From CAYLGY01 sp964383325 (GTDB lineage: Bacteria; Pseudomonadota; Alphaproteobacteria; Rhizobiales; Rhizobiaceae): a stretch of DNA of 31,765 bases. The DNA lies in assembly GCA_964383325.1 (NCBI GenBank), contig CAYLGY010000024.1, forward strand, positions 1 through 31,765, written 5' to 3'. Both the position numbers and the translations under genes were made by a program. The notes beneath the pieces are model-generated. The model saw only the letters and a list, made by a program, of their open reading frames with translations, made no database searches and was not told where the DNA came from. Within the stretch, counting starts at the first letter, position 1; the number at the start of each line of letters is the position of its first letter. Positions 8,199-16,383 of the stretch are shown piece by piece.

Positions 8199-9217
8199 GA
8201 AAGAAACTGTTCATCGCCACGCTGGCAGCGCTCACGCTCGGTGTGGCGCCGGTCTGGGCGCAATCGCTGCCCGGCGAGGGCAAGACCGTCCGCATGGCCC
8301 AGCCGACCTGGGACACCGAATGGTTCCAGGCGCAGATCTACAAGAAGGCGGTTGAAGCGCTCGGCTATACGGTCGAAGGACCGACCGCGCTCGACAATCC
8401 GCCCTTCTACCAGGCCGTCGCGCAGGGCGATCTCGATTTCTGGGCCAGCGGCTGGTTCCCGCTGCACAATACCTATCTGGAAGAGCTTGAGGGCAAGGCG
8501 AGCGTCGTCGGCTATGTCGCCAAGGGAGGCGCGCTGCAGGGTTATCTGATCGACAAGAAGACCGCGGAAGAGCACGGCATCACGCATCTGGAGGACTTCC
8601 AGAATCCGGAAACCGCAAAGCTCTTCGACAGCAATGGCGATGGCAAGGCCGATCTCGTCGCCTGTCCGCCCGGATGGGGGTGCGAGCTGACCATCACCCA
8701 CCAGCTCGAAGCCTATGGGCTCAACGACACGGTCAATCCGATCCAGGCTGCCTATTCGGCATCCATGGCCGATGCGGTCAGCCGCTATGAACAGGGCCAG
8801 CCGATCTTCTTCTATACCTGGACACCCAACTGGACCGTCGGCATGCTGAAGCCCAGCGAGGATGTGGTCTGGCTGCAGGTCAAGGCGCCCAACCTGCCCG
8901 AAGAGCAGAAGGACATGGAAGCCTATACTTCGATCCCGGATGTGACGGGCTGCGCCAGCAATCCGTGCGAGATGGGATGGCCGGCAAATGACATCCAGGT
9001 CGTCGCCAATGACGCCTTCCTGGCCGACAATCCGGCGGTGCACAAGCTGTTCGAAGTCATGAGCGTTCCGCTCGACGCGATCTTCGCGCAGAATGCCGAA
9101 ATGTACGAAGGCGCCGACAAGCCGGCCGATCTGGAGCGTCAGGCCGAAGAATGGATCAAGGCCAACCAGGAAATGTTCGACGGCTGGATCGAAGCAGCGA
9201 AGGCTGCTGCGAACTGA
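8195..9217 (+). CDS. proX: Quaternary-amine ABC transporter, substrate-binding protein (ProX type)
   Basis: A 340-residue periplasmic binding protein. A Sec signal peptide (MRKKLFIATLAALTLGVAPVWA) is probably cleaved after residue 22. CPPGWGC (157-163) corresponds to the single disulfide hairpin of E. coli ProX. Tryptophans in FWASGWFPL (82-90), W161 and YTWTPNW (207-213) are placed like the aromatic cage that binds the trimethylammonium group. This argues for glycine betaine, choline or proline betaine as ligand. The start ATG 8195 overlaps the proW stop and has AAGGGAG upstream. A strong terminator follows at 9248-9276, so this ends the operon. Confidence 0.93.
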   Translation: MRKKLFIATLAALTLGVAPVWAQSLPGEGKTVRMAQPTWDTEWFQAQIYKKAVEALGYTVEGPTALDNPPFYQAVAQGDLDFWASGWFPLHNTYLEELEGKASVVGYVAKGGALQGYLIDKKTAEEHGITHLEDFQNPETAKLFDSNGDGKADLVACPPGWGCELTITHQLEAYGLNDTVNPIQAAYSASMADAVSRYEQGQPIFFYTWTPNWTVGMLKPSEDVVWLQVKAPNLPEEQKDMEAYTSIPDVTGCASNPCEMGWPANDIQVVANDAFLADNPAVHKLFEVMSVPLDAIFAQNAEMYEGADKPADLERQAEEWIKANQEMFDGWIEAAKAAAN

Positions 9218-9247
9218 TACGCCGGGACCGCATTGCGGGCAAGTTGA

Positions 9248-9276
9248 GGGGATGCTTCCGGCATCCCCTTTTCTTT
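9248..9276 (+). terminator. Intrinsic terminator after proX
   Basis: GGGGATGC (9248-9255) and GCATCCCC (9261-9268) form a perfect 8-base-pair stem with a TTCCG loop, followed on the plus strand by TTTTCTTT (9269-9276). It lies 30 bases after the proX stop. On the minus strand no T-run follows, so it should stop only the proVWX transcript. Confidence 0.9.
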
Positions 9277-9367
9277 GTCACCCTGCCTTCAGCGATAGGG
9301 GGCCCGCTTGCCTCTAGCCATGCGAACGCGTGTTACCGCATCGAGCCCTGGCGGCCGCACGCAGATT

Positions 9368-9598
9368 TCAGAGGTAGTTTTCCTGCGGCACCGGGCGCAC
9401 TGCGGGCGCGGCTTCCAGCACCAGCTCGTCGAATCCCTCTCCGCCTGCCTCGACCATTTCGAAGAATTGCCGGCGAATACGAGGTTCCCAGAACTTGTTG
9501 ATGTGCTCGGCGATACCCGCCACGGCTTCCTCACGGGGCCTGGACCGGAAGAATGCCGCGATCTGGTTGGCTTGACGGATCAGTTTCTCAGGCGACAT
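9368..9598 (-). CDS. fdsD: Formate dehydrogenase delta subunit
   Basis: A 76-residue FdsD protein, last gene of the fds operon. The family is short (about 70-80 residues) and recognised by a pattern seen here: LIRQANQIAAFFRSRP near residues 6-21, then GIAEHINKFWEPRIRRQFFE (28-47). In Rhodobacter capsulatus FdsD is needed for active, molybdenum-loaded enzyme. Its ATG lies inside the end of fdhD (11-base overlap), so it is probably translated by coupling. No terminator was seen after it; the 9277-9367 gap toward proX is otherwise featureless. Confidence 0.9.
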   Translation of the reverse strand: MSPEKLIRQANQIAAFFRSRPREEAVAGIAEHINKFWEPRIRRQFFEMVEAGGEGFDELVLEAAPAVRPVPQENYL

Positions 9599-10451
9599 TC
9601 ACGGCGTCTCCCAAATGGATGCGTTCTGGATGGGTGAAGATATCGAACTCGTCGCCGCGCACCAGCGCGACCAGCGTCATGCCGGACTGGTCGGCGGTGC
9701 GGATTGCCAGCGCCGTCGGCGCTGACACGGCAAGCAGGATCGGCGCCCCGATCGCGGCGGTCTTCTGAACCATCTCCACCGAGAGACGGGAGGTAACCAC
9801 CACGGCGCCCTTGCGTCCATCGATCTCCCGGCGCAGCAGCGCACCGGCCAGCTTGTCGAGGGCATTGTGGCGGCCGACATCCTCGCGCGCCAGAATAACT
9901 CCTTCCCCCGGCAGATGGAATCCTGCGGCATGCACGGCGCCGGTCTGGCGGTGCAGGGGTTGCAGGGCCGACAATTGCCGGACGGCATCGGCGACTTCGC
10001 TCGCGCCCAGCGCCATTCTCCCCGCCGCCACGGAATTCACCGTCCGCATCGCCTCATCGATGGATTCGATGCCGCACAGGCCGCAGCCGACGGGACCCGC
10101 CAGCCGGCGGCGACGCGCCTCGAACCGGGAATTGGCCCGGTCCTTCAGGCGAATCTGTATATCGATCCCTGCCCCGAGATCCTGCACCGCGATGGACTCG
10201 ATCTCGTCCACCGCGCCGACGATCCCTTCCGTCACCGAAAAGCCGATGGCGAAATCCTCGAAATCGCCGGGCGAGCCCATCATCACCGCATGGGTGGTTC
10301 CGCCATAGGAGAGCGCGATCGGCACTTCCTCCGGAACCGGCCGCCCGGCCCTGGTCGCGGCGGCAGCGCGCACCGCCACGCGCTGCACAATCGTGATGGC
10401 CGGGCGCGAATCGCCGGCTGTCTCCTCGCGCGCCCCGGTCATGCCGGTCAT
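9588..10451 (-). CDS. fdhD: Formate dehydrogenase accessory sulfurtransferase FdhD/FdsC
   Basis: A 287-residue cytoplasmic protein that passes sulfur to, and helps insert, the molybdopterin-guanine dinucleotide cofactor of formate dehydrogenase. The conserved CGLCG motif (residues 123-127) is present, along with LAREDVGRHNALDKLAGALL and TSRLSVEMVQKTA, which line the nucleotide-binding pocket of the family. The ATG overlaps the fdsA stop by four bases (ATGA). The first 40 residues are variable. In R. capsulatus the equivalent gene in the fds operon is called fdsC; fdhD is the more general name. Confidence 0.93.
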   Translation of the reverse strand: MTGMTGAREETAGDSRPAITIVQRVAVRAAAATRAGRPVPEEVPIALSYGGTTHAVMMGSPGDFEDFAIGFSVTEGIVGAVDEIESIAVQDLGAGIDIQIRLKDRANSRFEARRRRLAGPVGCGLCGIESIDEAMRTVNSVAAGRMALGASEVADAVRQLSALQPLHRQTGAVHAAGFHLPGEGVILAREDVGRHNALDKLAGALLRREIDGRKGAVVVTSRLSVEMVQKTAAIGAPILLAVSAPTALAIRTADQSGMTLVALVRGDEFDIFTHPERIHLGDAVNVA

Positions 10452-13321
10452 TCCGCCGGGGTCAGGTCGGCAATCCGGCGGCTCTTCCCGCTATGCGCCT
10501 GATACTCGACCTGCCAGTCGCTCGGCCCGTTGGAAGGCGCGACCTGCACGGCCGTCACCTTGTACTCCGGACAATTGGTCGCCCAGTCGGAAGAATCCGT
10601 CGTGACGACATTTGCCTGGGTCAGCGGATGATGGAATGTCGTATAGACAACGCCCGGTGCCACGCGGTCCGTCACATGGGCGCGCAGGGTCGTCTCCCCG
10701 GCCCGGCTGGAGATGCGCACCCAGTCGCCATGACGCACGCCGCGCTGCTCGGCATCATGCGGATGGATCTCCAGCACGTCCTGGTCGTGCCAGACCACAT
10801 TATGCGTGCGCCGCGTCTGCGCGCCGACATTGTACTGGCTGAGGATGCGACCCGTCGTCAGCAGGAGCGGGAAGCGCGGTCCGGTCTTCTCGTCGGTCGG
10901 CACATATTCGGTGCGGATGAACCGGCCCCTGCCGCGCACGAAGCCGTCTGCATGCATGACCGGCGTACCATGCGGATATTTCTCGTTGCACGGCCACTGC
11001 ACCGAACCGAGCTCATCGAGCAGGTCGAAGCTCACGCCCGCAAAGGTCGGGGTCGTCGCCGCGATCTCGTCCATGATCTGTGACGGATGGGTGTAGTTCC
11101 AGTTCAGGCCGAGCGCGCGCGCCAGTTCCTGCGTCACCTCCCAGTCGGCATAGCGGGCCTTGGGTTCCATCACCTTGCGGACGCGGTTGATGCGCCGTTC
11201 GGCATTGGTGAAGGTTCCGTCCTTTTCGAGAAAGGTGGAGCCGGGCAGGAAGACATGCGCGTAATTGGCGGTCTCGTTGAGGAAGAGGTCGTGCACGACG
11301 ACGCATTCCATTGCCGCCAGCCCTGCTGCGACATGCTTCGTGTCCGGGTCGGACTGGAGAATGTCCTCGCCCTGCACGTAAAGCGCCTTGAACGTGCCGT
11401 CGACCGCTGCATCCAGCATGTTGGGAATACGCAGGCCGGGCTCGGGATCCAGCTTCACGCCCCAGAGACCCTCGAAGATCGCGCGGGTCGCATCGCCGGA
11501 AATGTGCCGGTAGCCGGGCAGCTCATGCGGGAATGAACCCATATCGCAGGAGCCCTGGACGTTGTTCTGGCCGCGCAGCGGATTCACTCCGACGCCAGGG
11601 CGGCCGATATTGCCGGTCGCCATTGCGAGATTGGCGATGGCCATGACCGCGGTCGAACCCTGGCTGTGCTCGGTGACGCCTAGCCCGTAATAGATCGCGC
11701 CATTGCCGCCAGTCGCGAACAGGCGCGCCGCGCCGCGAATGTCCTCGGCGGCGATGCCGACATAGGGCCCGACCACTTCGGGACTGTGCTCTTCGCCGGC
11801 AACGAATTCCGCCCAATCCTGGAACGCATCCCATTCGCAGCGCTCGCGAATGAAGGCTTCGTCCACCAGGCCTTCCGTCACGACGACATGGGCAAGGCTC
11901 GTCAGCAGCGCGACATTGGTGCCGGGTCGAAGCTGCAGATGATAATCGGCCTCGACATGGGGGCTGCGCACCAGGTCAATGCGGCGCGGGTCGGCGACGA
12001 TCAGTCGCGCGCCACGGCGGATCTGCTGCTTCATCCGCGAGCCGAAAACAGGATGGGCATCGGTCGGATTGGCGCCGATGACGAAGATGACATCGGTGTG
12101 CTCGATCGAATCGAAATCCTGTGTCCCGGCCGATGTGCCGAAGCTCTGCCCGAGGCCATAGCCCGTTGGCGAGTGGCAGACGCGGGCGCAGGTATCGACA
12201 TTGTTGTTGCGGAAGCCCTGGCGCACCAGTTTCTGGACGAGGTAGGTCTCCTCATTGGTACAGCGCGAGGAAGTGATGCCGCCGATCGAGGTCCGGCCGT
12301 ATTTCTCCTGGATCCGCCGGAATTCGCTGGCCGTATGTGCCAGCGCCTCTTCCCAGGAGACTTCCCGCCAGGGATCGGTAATCCGCTCGCGGATCATGGG
12401 GCTGAGGATACGGTCCCGGTGCGTCGCATAGCCATAGGCGAATCGGCCCTTGACGCAGGAATGGCCATGATTGGCGTGCCCGCCCTTGTAGGGCATCATG
12501 CGTACGACTTGGTCGCCCTTCATCTCGGCCTTGAAGGAACAGCCGACGCCGCAATAGGCGCAGGTCGTGACCACGGACCGCTCCGGCATGCCAATCTCCA
12601 GCACGGTGCGTTCGCGCAGCGCATCGGTCGGACAGGCCTGGACGCAGGCGCCGCAGGACACGCATTCCGATTCGATGAAATCCTCGCGCATCCCTGCCAC
12701 CATGCGCGATTCGAAGCCCCTCCCCTCGATCGTCAGCGCGAATGTGCCCTGGATGTCATTGCAGGCCCGCACGCAGCGCGAGCAGACGATGCATTGCGAC
12801 GGATCGTAGATGAAATAGGGATTGGTATCATCCCGCGCCAGCTGGTCGACCGGCAGAGATCCGGCTCCCGGCGCGACATGGTTCTCGCCATCCACCCCGT
12901 AACGGTTCTGCGTGAGGCCGATGCCGGCGGCCACCTTGTCGAACTCGCTCTGACCGGTGCCGCGCTGCTCGTTCCAGCCGCTGGGATGATCCGATACATA
13001 CAGCTCCATCACGCCGCGCCGGATCCGGTCCAGCCTTTCGGAGTGGGTGTTGACGACGAGGCCTTCGGCCACCGGCGTCGTGCACGAGGCGGGCGTGCCA
13101 TTGCGGCCCTCGATCTCGACGAGGCAGATGCGGCAGGAGCCGAAACTGTCGAGAGAATCCGTGGCGCAGAGCTTCGGAATCTCGATGCCCGCTTCCATCG
13201 AGGCGCGCATGATGGATGTGCCTTCCGGAACGGTGACGCTCCTGCCATCGACGGTCAGCGTTACCAGCCGATCCGATTTCGCCTCGGGGGTGCCGTAATC
13301 GATTTCGTGAATGAGACCCAT
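10448..13321 (-). CDS. fdsA: NAD-dependent formate dehydrogenase, molybdenum-containing alpha subunit
   Basis: A 957-residue catalytic subunit of the soluble complex that oxidises formate to CO2 and reduces NAD+. Domains in order: N-terminal [2Fe-2S] ferredoxin (C52, C63, C66, C80); a NuoG-like region at about 100-140; two [4Fe-4S] sites (C177/180/183/187 and C220/223/226/230); a [4Fe-4S] site near the cofactor (C254, C257, C261, C289); then the bis-MGD domain with Mo ligand C382 and H383 (VCHSPTGYG). It is a cysteine, not a selenocysteine, enzyme. Odd: the NuoG-like His-Cys3 site keeps H112, but W116, Q119 and S125 stand where three Cys are expected. AGGAG precedes ATG 13321. Operon order fdsG-B-A-fdhD-fdsD. 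Confidence 0.95.
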   Translation of the reverse strand: MGLIHEIDYGTPEAKSDRLVTLTVDGRSVTVPEGTSIMRASMEAGIEIPKLCATDSLDSFGSCRICLVEIEGRNGTPASCTTPVAEGLVVNTHSERLDRIRRGVMELYVSDHPSGWNEQRGTGQSEFDKVAAGIGLTQNRYGVDGENHVAPGAGSLPVDQLARDDTNPYFIYDPSQCIVCSRCVRACNDIQGTFALTIEGRGFESRMVAGMREDFIESECVSCGACVQACPTDALRERTVLEIGMPERSVVTTCAYCGVGCSFKAEMKGDQVVRMMPYKGGHANHGHSCVKGRFAYGYATHRDRILSPMIRERITDPWREVSWEEALAHTASEFRRIQEKYGRTSIGGITSSRCTNEETYLVQKLVRQGFRNNNVDTCARVCHSPTGYGLGQSFGTSAGTQDFDSIEHTDVIFVIGANPTDAHPVFGSRMKQQIRRGARLIVADPRRIDLVRSPHVEADYHLQLRPGTNVALLTSLAHVVVTEGLVDEAFIRERCEWDAFQDWAEFVAGEEHSPEVVGPYVGIAAEDIRGAARLFATGGNGAIYYGLGVTEHSQGSTAVMAIANLAMATGNIGRPGVGVNPLRGQNNVQGSCDMGSFPHELPGYRHISGDATRAIFEGLWGVKLDPEPGLRIPNMLDAAVDGTFKALYVQGEDILQSDPDTKHVAAGLAAMECVVVHDLFLNETANYAHVFLPGSTFLEKDGTFTNAERRINRVRKVMEPKARYADWEVTQELARALGLNWNYTHPSQIMDEIAATTPTFAGVSFDLLDELGSVQWPCNEKYPHGTPVMHADGFVRGRGRFIRTEYVPTDEKTGPRFPLLLTTGRILSQYNVGAQTRRTHNVVWHDQDVLEIHPHDAEQRGVRHGDWVRISSRAGETTLRAHVTDRVAPGVVYTTFHHPLTQANVVTTDSSDWATNCPEYKVTAVQVAPSNGPSDWQVEYQAHSGKSRRIADLTPAE

Positions 13322-13331
13322 TTCGTCGCTC

Positions 13332-14888
13332 CTATTCGGCGGCTACGGCGGCAGGCGCCGGCTTGAAGTCTTCGGGGAAATGCGTCAGCGCGCTCATGAC
13401 CGGATAGGGGGTGAAGCCTCCCAACGCGCAAAGCGACCCGAACTTCATCGTATTGCAGAGATCGGTTACCAGATCGATCTGTTCCTGCGGCGCGATGCCG
13501 GCAGCCAGTCGGTCCAGCACTTCCACGCCCCGCTTCGAGCCGATACGGCAGGGCGTGCACTTGCCGCAGCTCTCGATGGCGCAGAATTCCATGGCGAAGC
13601 GCGCCTGCCTGAGCATGTCAGTGCGGTCGTCGAAGACGACGATGCCCGCATGACCGATCAGCCCATCCTTTGCCGCGAAGGCCTCGTAGTCGAAGGGCGT
13701 ATCGAACAGCGCCCGCGGGAAGTAGGCGCCAAGCGGGCCGCCGACCTGCACGGCCTTGACTGGTCGGCCGGAAGCCGTTCCTCCGCCGATCTCGTCGACG
13801 ATCTCGCCCAGCGTCAGCCCGAAGCCCGCCTCGAACAGCCCGCCATGGCGGACATTCCCGGCGATCTGGATCGGAATGGTGCCGCGAGAACGGCCCTTGC
13901 CGAAATCGCGGTAGAACTCTGCCCCCTTGTCGAGGATGATCGGCACGGAAGCCAGCGAGATGACATTGTTGATGACGGTAGGCCTGCCAAACAGGCCGCG
14001 ATGCGCCGGCAGCGGCGGCTTGGCCCGCACTTCGCCGCGCTTGCCCTCGAGGCTGTCGAGCAGCGAGGTCTCCTCGCCGCAGACATAGGCGCCCGCCCCG
14101 ACGCGCACTTCCATGTCGAAGCGGTGGCCGGAGCCGAGTATGGATGGCCCGAGCAGGCCGGCATTGCGTGCAATGTCGATCGCCTTCCCGAACATGGCGA
14201 TCGCATGGGGATATTCGGAGCGGATATAGATGTAGCCCTTGTCCGCCCCGGTGGCGATGCCGGCAATGACCATGCCCTCGATGAGCACGAACGGATCGCC
14301 TTCCATGATCATCCGGTCGGCGAAGGTGCCGGAATCGCCCTCATCGGCATTGCATACGATGTATTTCTGCCCTTCGGGCATGTCGAGGACGGTCTTCCAC
14401 TTGATGCCGGTCGGGAAGCCGGCGCCGCCCCGGCCCCGCAGGCCGGACTCGGTCACGGTTGCGACGATCTCCTGCGGCGACATGGCGAGCGCATTGCGCA
14501 GTCCGGCAAGCCCGCCATGGCGCTCATACTCGGTAAGCGACAGGGGATCGATGATCCCGCAGCGCGCAAAGGTGAGGCGTGTCTGCCTGGCGAGGAACGG
14601 AATGGAATCGGCTTTGCCCAACAGCAGCTCATGGGCGCCCCCTGCCAGGAAGCCGGCATCGAAGAGGGCCGGGACGTCCGCCGGAGCAACCGGTCCGTAT
14701 GCGATGCGGCCGGTGGGCGTCTCCACCTCGACCAGGGGTTCGAGGAAATAGGCGCCGCGGGAACCATTGCGAACGATCTCCGCCTCGATGCCCCTCGTCC
14801 CAAGCTCGGCGCGGATGGCGCGCGCAACCTTCTCGGCGCCAAGCGCGAGCGCGCCGGAATCGCTGGGAATGAAGATCCGGGGTGTCAT
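13332..14888 (-). CDS. fdsB: NAD-dependent formate dehydrogenase, beta subunit (FMN, NAD site)
   Basis: A 518-residue subunit like a thioredoxin-fold domain plus NuoF. The N-terminal 100 residues are the NuoE-like part without obvious cluster cysteines. GRGGAGFPTGIKW (152-164) and NADEGDSGTF (180-189) are the FMN/NAD pocket. GAGAYVCGEETSLLDSLEG is the NuoF signature. The C-terminal [4Fe-4S] site is C441, C444, C447 and C487. It takes electrons from FdsA and passes them to NAD+. ATG 14888 overlaps the fdsG stop (ATGA); the frame is open further upstream, but that part is fdsG in another frame. fdsA follows after 10 bases. Confidence 0.95.
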   Translation of the reverse strand: MTPRIFIPSDSGALALGAEKVARAIRAELGTRGIEAEIVRNGSRGAYFLEPLVEVETPTGRIAYGPVAPADVPALFDAGFLAGGAHELLLGKADSIPFLARQTRLTFARCGIIDPLSLTEYERHGGLAGLRNALAMSPQEIVATVTESGLRGRGGAGFPTGIKWKTVLDMPEGQKYIVCNADEGDSGTFADRMIMEGDPFVLIEGMVIAGIATGADKGYIYIRSEYPHAIAMFGKAIDIARNAGLLGPSILGSGHRFDMEVRVGAGAYVCGEETSLLDSLEGKRGEVRAKPPLPAHRGLFGRPTVINNVISLASVPIILDKGAEFYRDFGKGRSRGTIPIQIAGNVRHGGLFEAGFGLTLGEIVDEIGGGTASGRPVKAVQVGGPLGAYFPRALFDTPFDYEAFAAKDGLIGHAGIVVFDDRTDMLRQARFAMEFCAIESCGKCTPCRIGSKRGVEVLDRLAAGIAPQEQIDLVTDLCNTMKFGSLCALGGFTPYPVMSALTHFPEDFKPAPAAVAAE

Positions 14889-15358
14889 GAGCGCACCTCC
14901 GCAACAATTTCTGCGACCTTGCCGGCATCGATCCGGCCGATCACCTCGCCATCCAGCAGGGCCGCCGGCGAGCAGGCGCACATTCCAAGACAATAAACCG
15001 GCTCGAACGTCACGGCGCCATCGCTGGTCGTCTCGTGGAAATCGATGCCGAGCTCTTCCTTGAAGCGTGCCGCGATTTCGTCGCTGCCCATCGACTGGCA
15101 GGCCTCCGCCTGGCACAGTTTGAGAACGTGGCGACCGGCCGGATGGTTCCGGAAATCATGGTAGAAGGAGACAACGCCATGCACCTCCGCCCGCGACAGG
15201 TTCAGCTCCGCGGCAATCACTGGCACTGCGTCGCGCGGGATGTGGCCGAACTCTGCCTGCACGCCATGCAGGATCGGCAGAAGCGGCCCTTCGAGGCCTC
15301 TCATCTCACGCACGATTGCCTCGGTGCGCAAGGCAATTTCACTTTTCGCTGGCTGCAT
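14885..15358 (-). CDS. fdsG: NAD-dependent formate dehydrogenase, gamma subunit ([2Fe-2S])
   Basis: A 157-residue NuoE-like thioredoxin-fold subunit. The [2Fe-2S] ligands are visible as C82 and C87 (LCQAEACQSMG) and C123 and C127 (CLGMCACSPA), the usual CX4C...CX3C pattern. The segment LLPILHGVQAEFGHIP is typical of the helical N-terminal part. It is first in the fds operon. ATG 15358 has a GGAG 6 bases upstream. A LysR-type box sits about 80-100 bases before it. Confidence 0.94.
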   Translation of the reverse strand: MQPAKSEIALRTEAIVREMRGLEGPLLPILHGVQAEFGHIPRDAVPVIAAELNLSRAEVHGVVSFYHDFRNHPAGRHVLKLCQAEACQSMGSDEIAARFKEELGIDFHETTSDGAVTFEPVYCLGMCACSPAALLDGEVIGRIDAGKVAEIVAEVRS

Positions 15359-15438
15359 GCTGGCTCCACCTCGTCCACGGGGTCAGGCTACTGAAAGCAG
15401 AGTAGGCCCAACGGATCAATATGGCGTTTCCGTCGAAC

Positions 15439-15455
15439 GATAGAAAAAATCTATC
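15439..15455. promoter_or_regulatory. LysR-type operator before fdsG
   Basis: GATAG (15439-15443) and CTATC (15451-15455) are exact inverted arms around a seven-base A/T run. The box contains ATAG-N7-CTAT and so the T-N11-A spacing of LysR-type sites. It lies between the upstream LysR stop and fdsG, 81-97 bases before the fdsG start, where an activator site would be expected. The neighbouring LysR protein is the natural candidate; OxyR-like proteins prefer a similar core. Confidence 0.6.
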
Positions 15456-15465
15456 ATACAAGTCC

Positions 15466-16383
15466 TCAAGGGTCCTGTTTGCCCCTTGCGGCGCTGCCAG
15501 GCAGTTCTGCGAGCGACAAGGCCTCTTCGATCAGCGCCGCCACGAGCGGCGTGTTCGGCTCCCGTCTCGCCGTGACGAGGCCCACCGTATGGCTGGCATC
15601 GGGTTCGATGATCGGGATGGCGCGAATGGGCTCGGCAAAATCCAGTGTCTCGGCAAGATTGAGCGGCATGATCGACGACCATCGCCCGGTCCGGATATGG
15701 GAAAACAGGACAATCATCGAGTTCGATTCCAGCGTCGGCCGCACGCTCTGTCCGACCTGGGCCAGATGATGATCGATGATGCGGCGATTCTGCATGTCCG
15801 GCGTCAGCAGGCAGAGCGGCAGGCGCCCGACCTCCGCCCAGCTCACCGACTTCCGATCGGCAAGATCGTTGCCCGCGGCAGTGATGAGCTGATAGCGCTC
15901 ATGATAGAGCGGCACGCTGGTGACCTTGCCGAGCGGCTCGTTGTCCAGATAGGTAATGCCTGCATCGATCTCGAAATTGCCGAGCAGCGACAGGATCTCG
16001 ATCGAGGTTCGGGAGAGAATGGAGAAGGTTACGCCCGGATGCCGCTCGCGGAAGGGCGTCGTCAGCTTCGGCATCATGGCGAGGGCGGTCGGAATGGTGG
16101 CAATGCGGATGCGGCCGGAAAGGCCATGCCGTGCGGCCCGCAATTCCTCATGCATGGCCTGGACATCGCCGACGATCCGCCGGGCCCAGTTCAGCACCTG
16201 GACGCCCTCCCGCGTCAGGCCCTGAAAGCGAGAGCCGCGCTTGACCAGCATCACGCCGAACTGCGATTCCAGCTGCTTGATCGCGGCGGAAAGGGTCGGC
16301 TGCGTCACACCGCAAGCTTCGGCGGCGCGGCCGAAATGTTCTTCCCGGGCGAGCGCAATGAAGAATTCCAGCTTGTCGATCAT
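15466..16383 (-). CDS. LysR-family regulator, probable activator of the fds operon
   Basis: A 305-residue LysR-type protein. Helix-turn-helix region at about 1-60: FFIALAREEHFGRAAEACGV and TQPTLSAAIKQLESQFG, then LVKRGSRFQGLTREG. The effector domain follows, with RIRIATIPTALAMMPKL, DAGITYLDNEPLG and PLYHERYQLI. ATG 16383 is chosen since GGGGAA lies 6 bases before it; the frame is open to 16437. It is on the same strand as fdsG, 107 bases upstream, and the gap contains a good LysR box. LysR regulators of fds operons are known in other proteobacteria. The ligand is inferred to be formate or a related one-carbon signal. Confidence 0.87.
   Translation of the reverse strand: MIDKLEFFIALAREEHFGRAAEACGVTQPTLSAAIKQLESQFGVMLVKRGSRFQGLTREGVQVLNWARRIVGDVQAMHEELRAARHGLSGRIRIATIPTALAMMPKLTTPFRERHPGVTFSILSRTSIEILSLLGNFEIDAGITYLDNEPLGKVTSVPLYHERYQLITAAGNDLADRKSVSWAEVGRLPLCLLTPDMQNRRIIDHHLAQVGQSVRPTLESNSMIVLFSHIRTGRWSSIMPLNLAETLDFAEPIRAIPIIEPDASHTVGLVTARREPNTPLVAALIEEALSLAELPGSAARGKQDP

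Noticed and set aside
7358..9217. A 619-residue frame that contains ProX with a long N-terminal extension.
   Set aside because: The extension overlaps proW in another frame. ProX has its own start at 8195 with ribosome site and signal peptide.
11786..13366. A 526-residue plus-strand frame opposite fdsA.
   Set aside because: Antisense shadow of a strongly conserved gene in GC-rich DNA; the sequence is low-complexity and Arg/Asp/Ala-rich with no family features. The same reasoning applies to the long frames at 4260-5696, 13311-14996 and 17657-18832.
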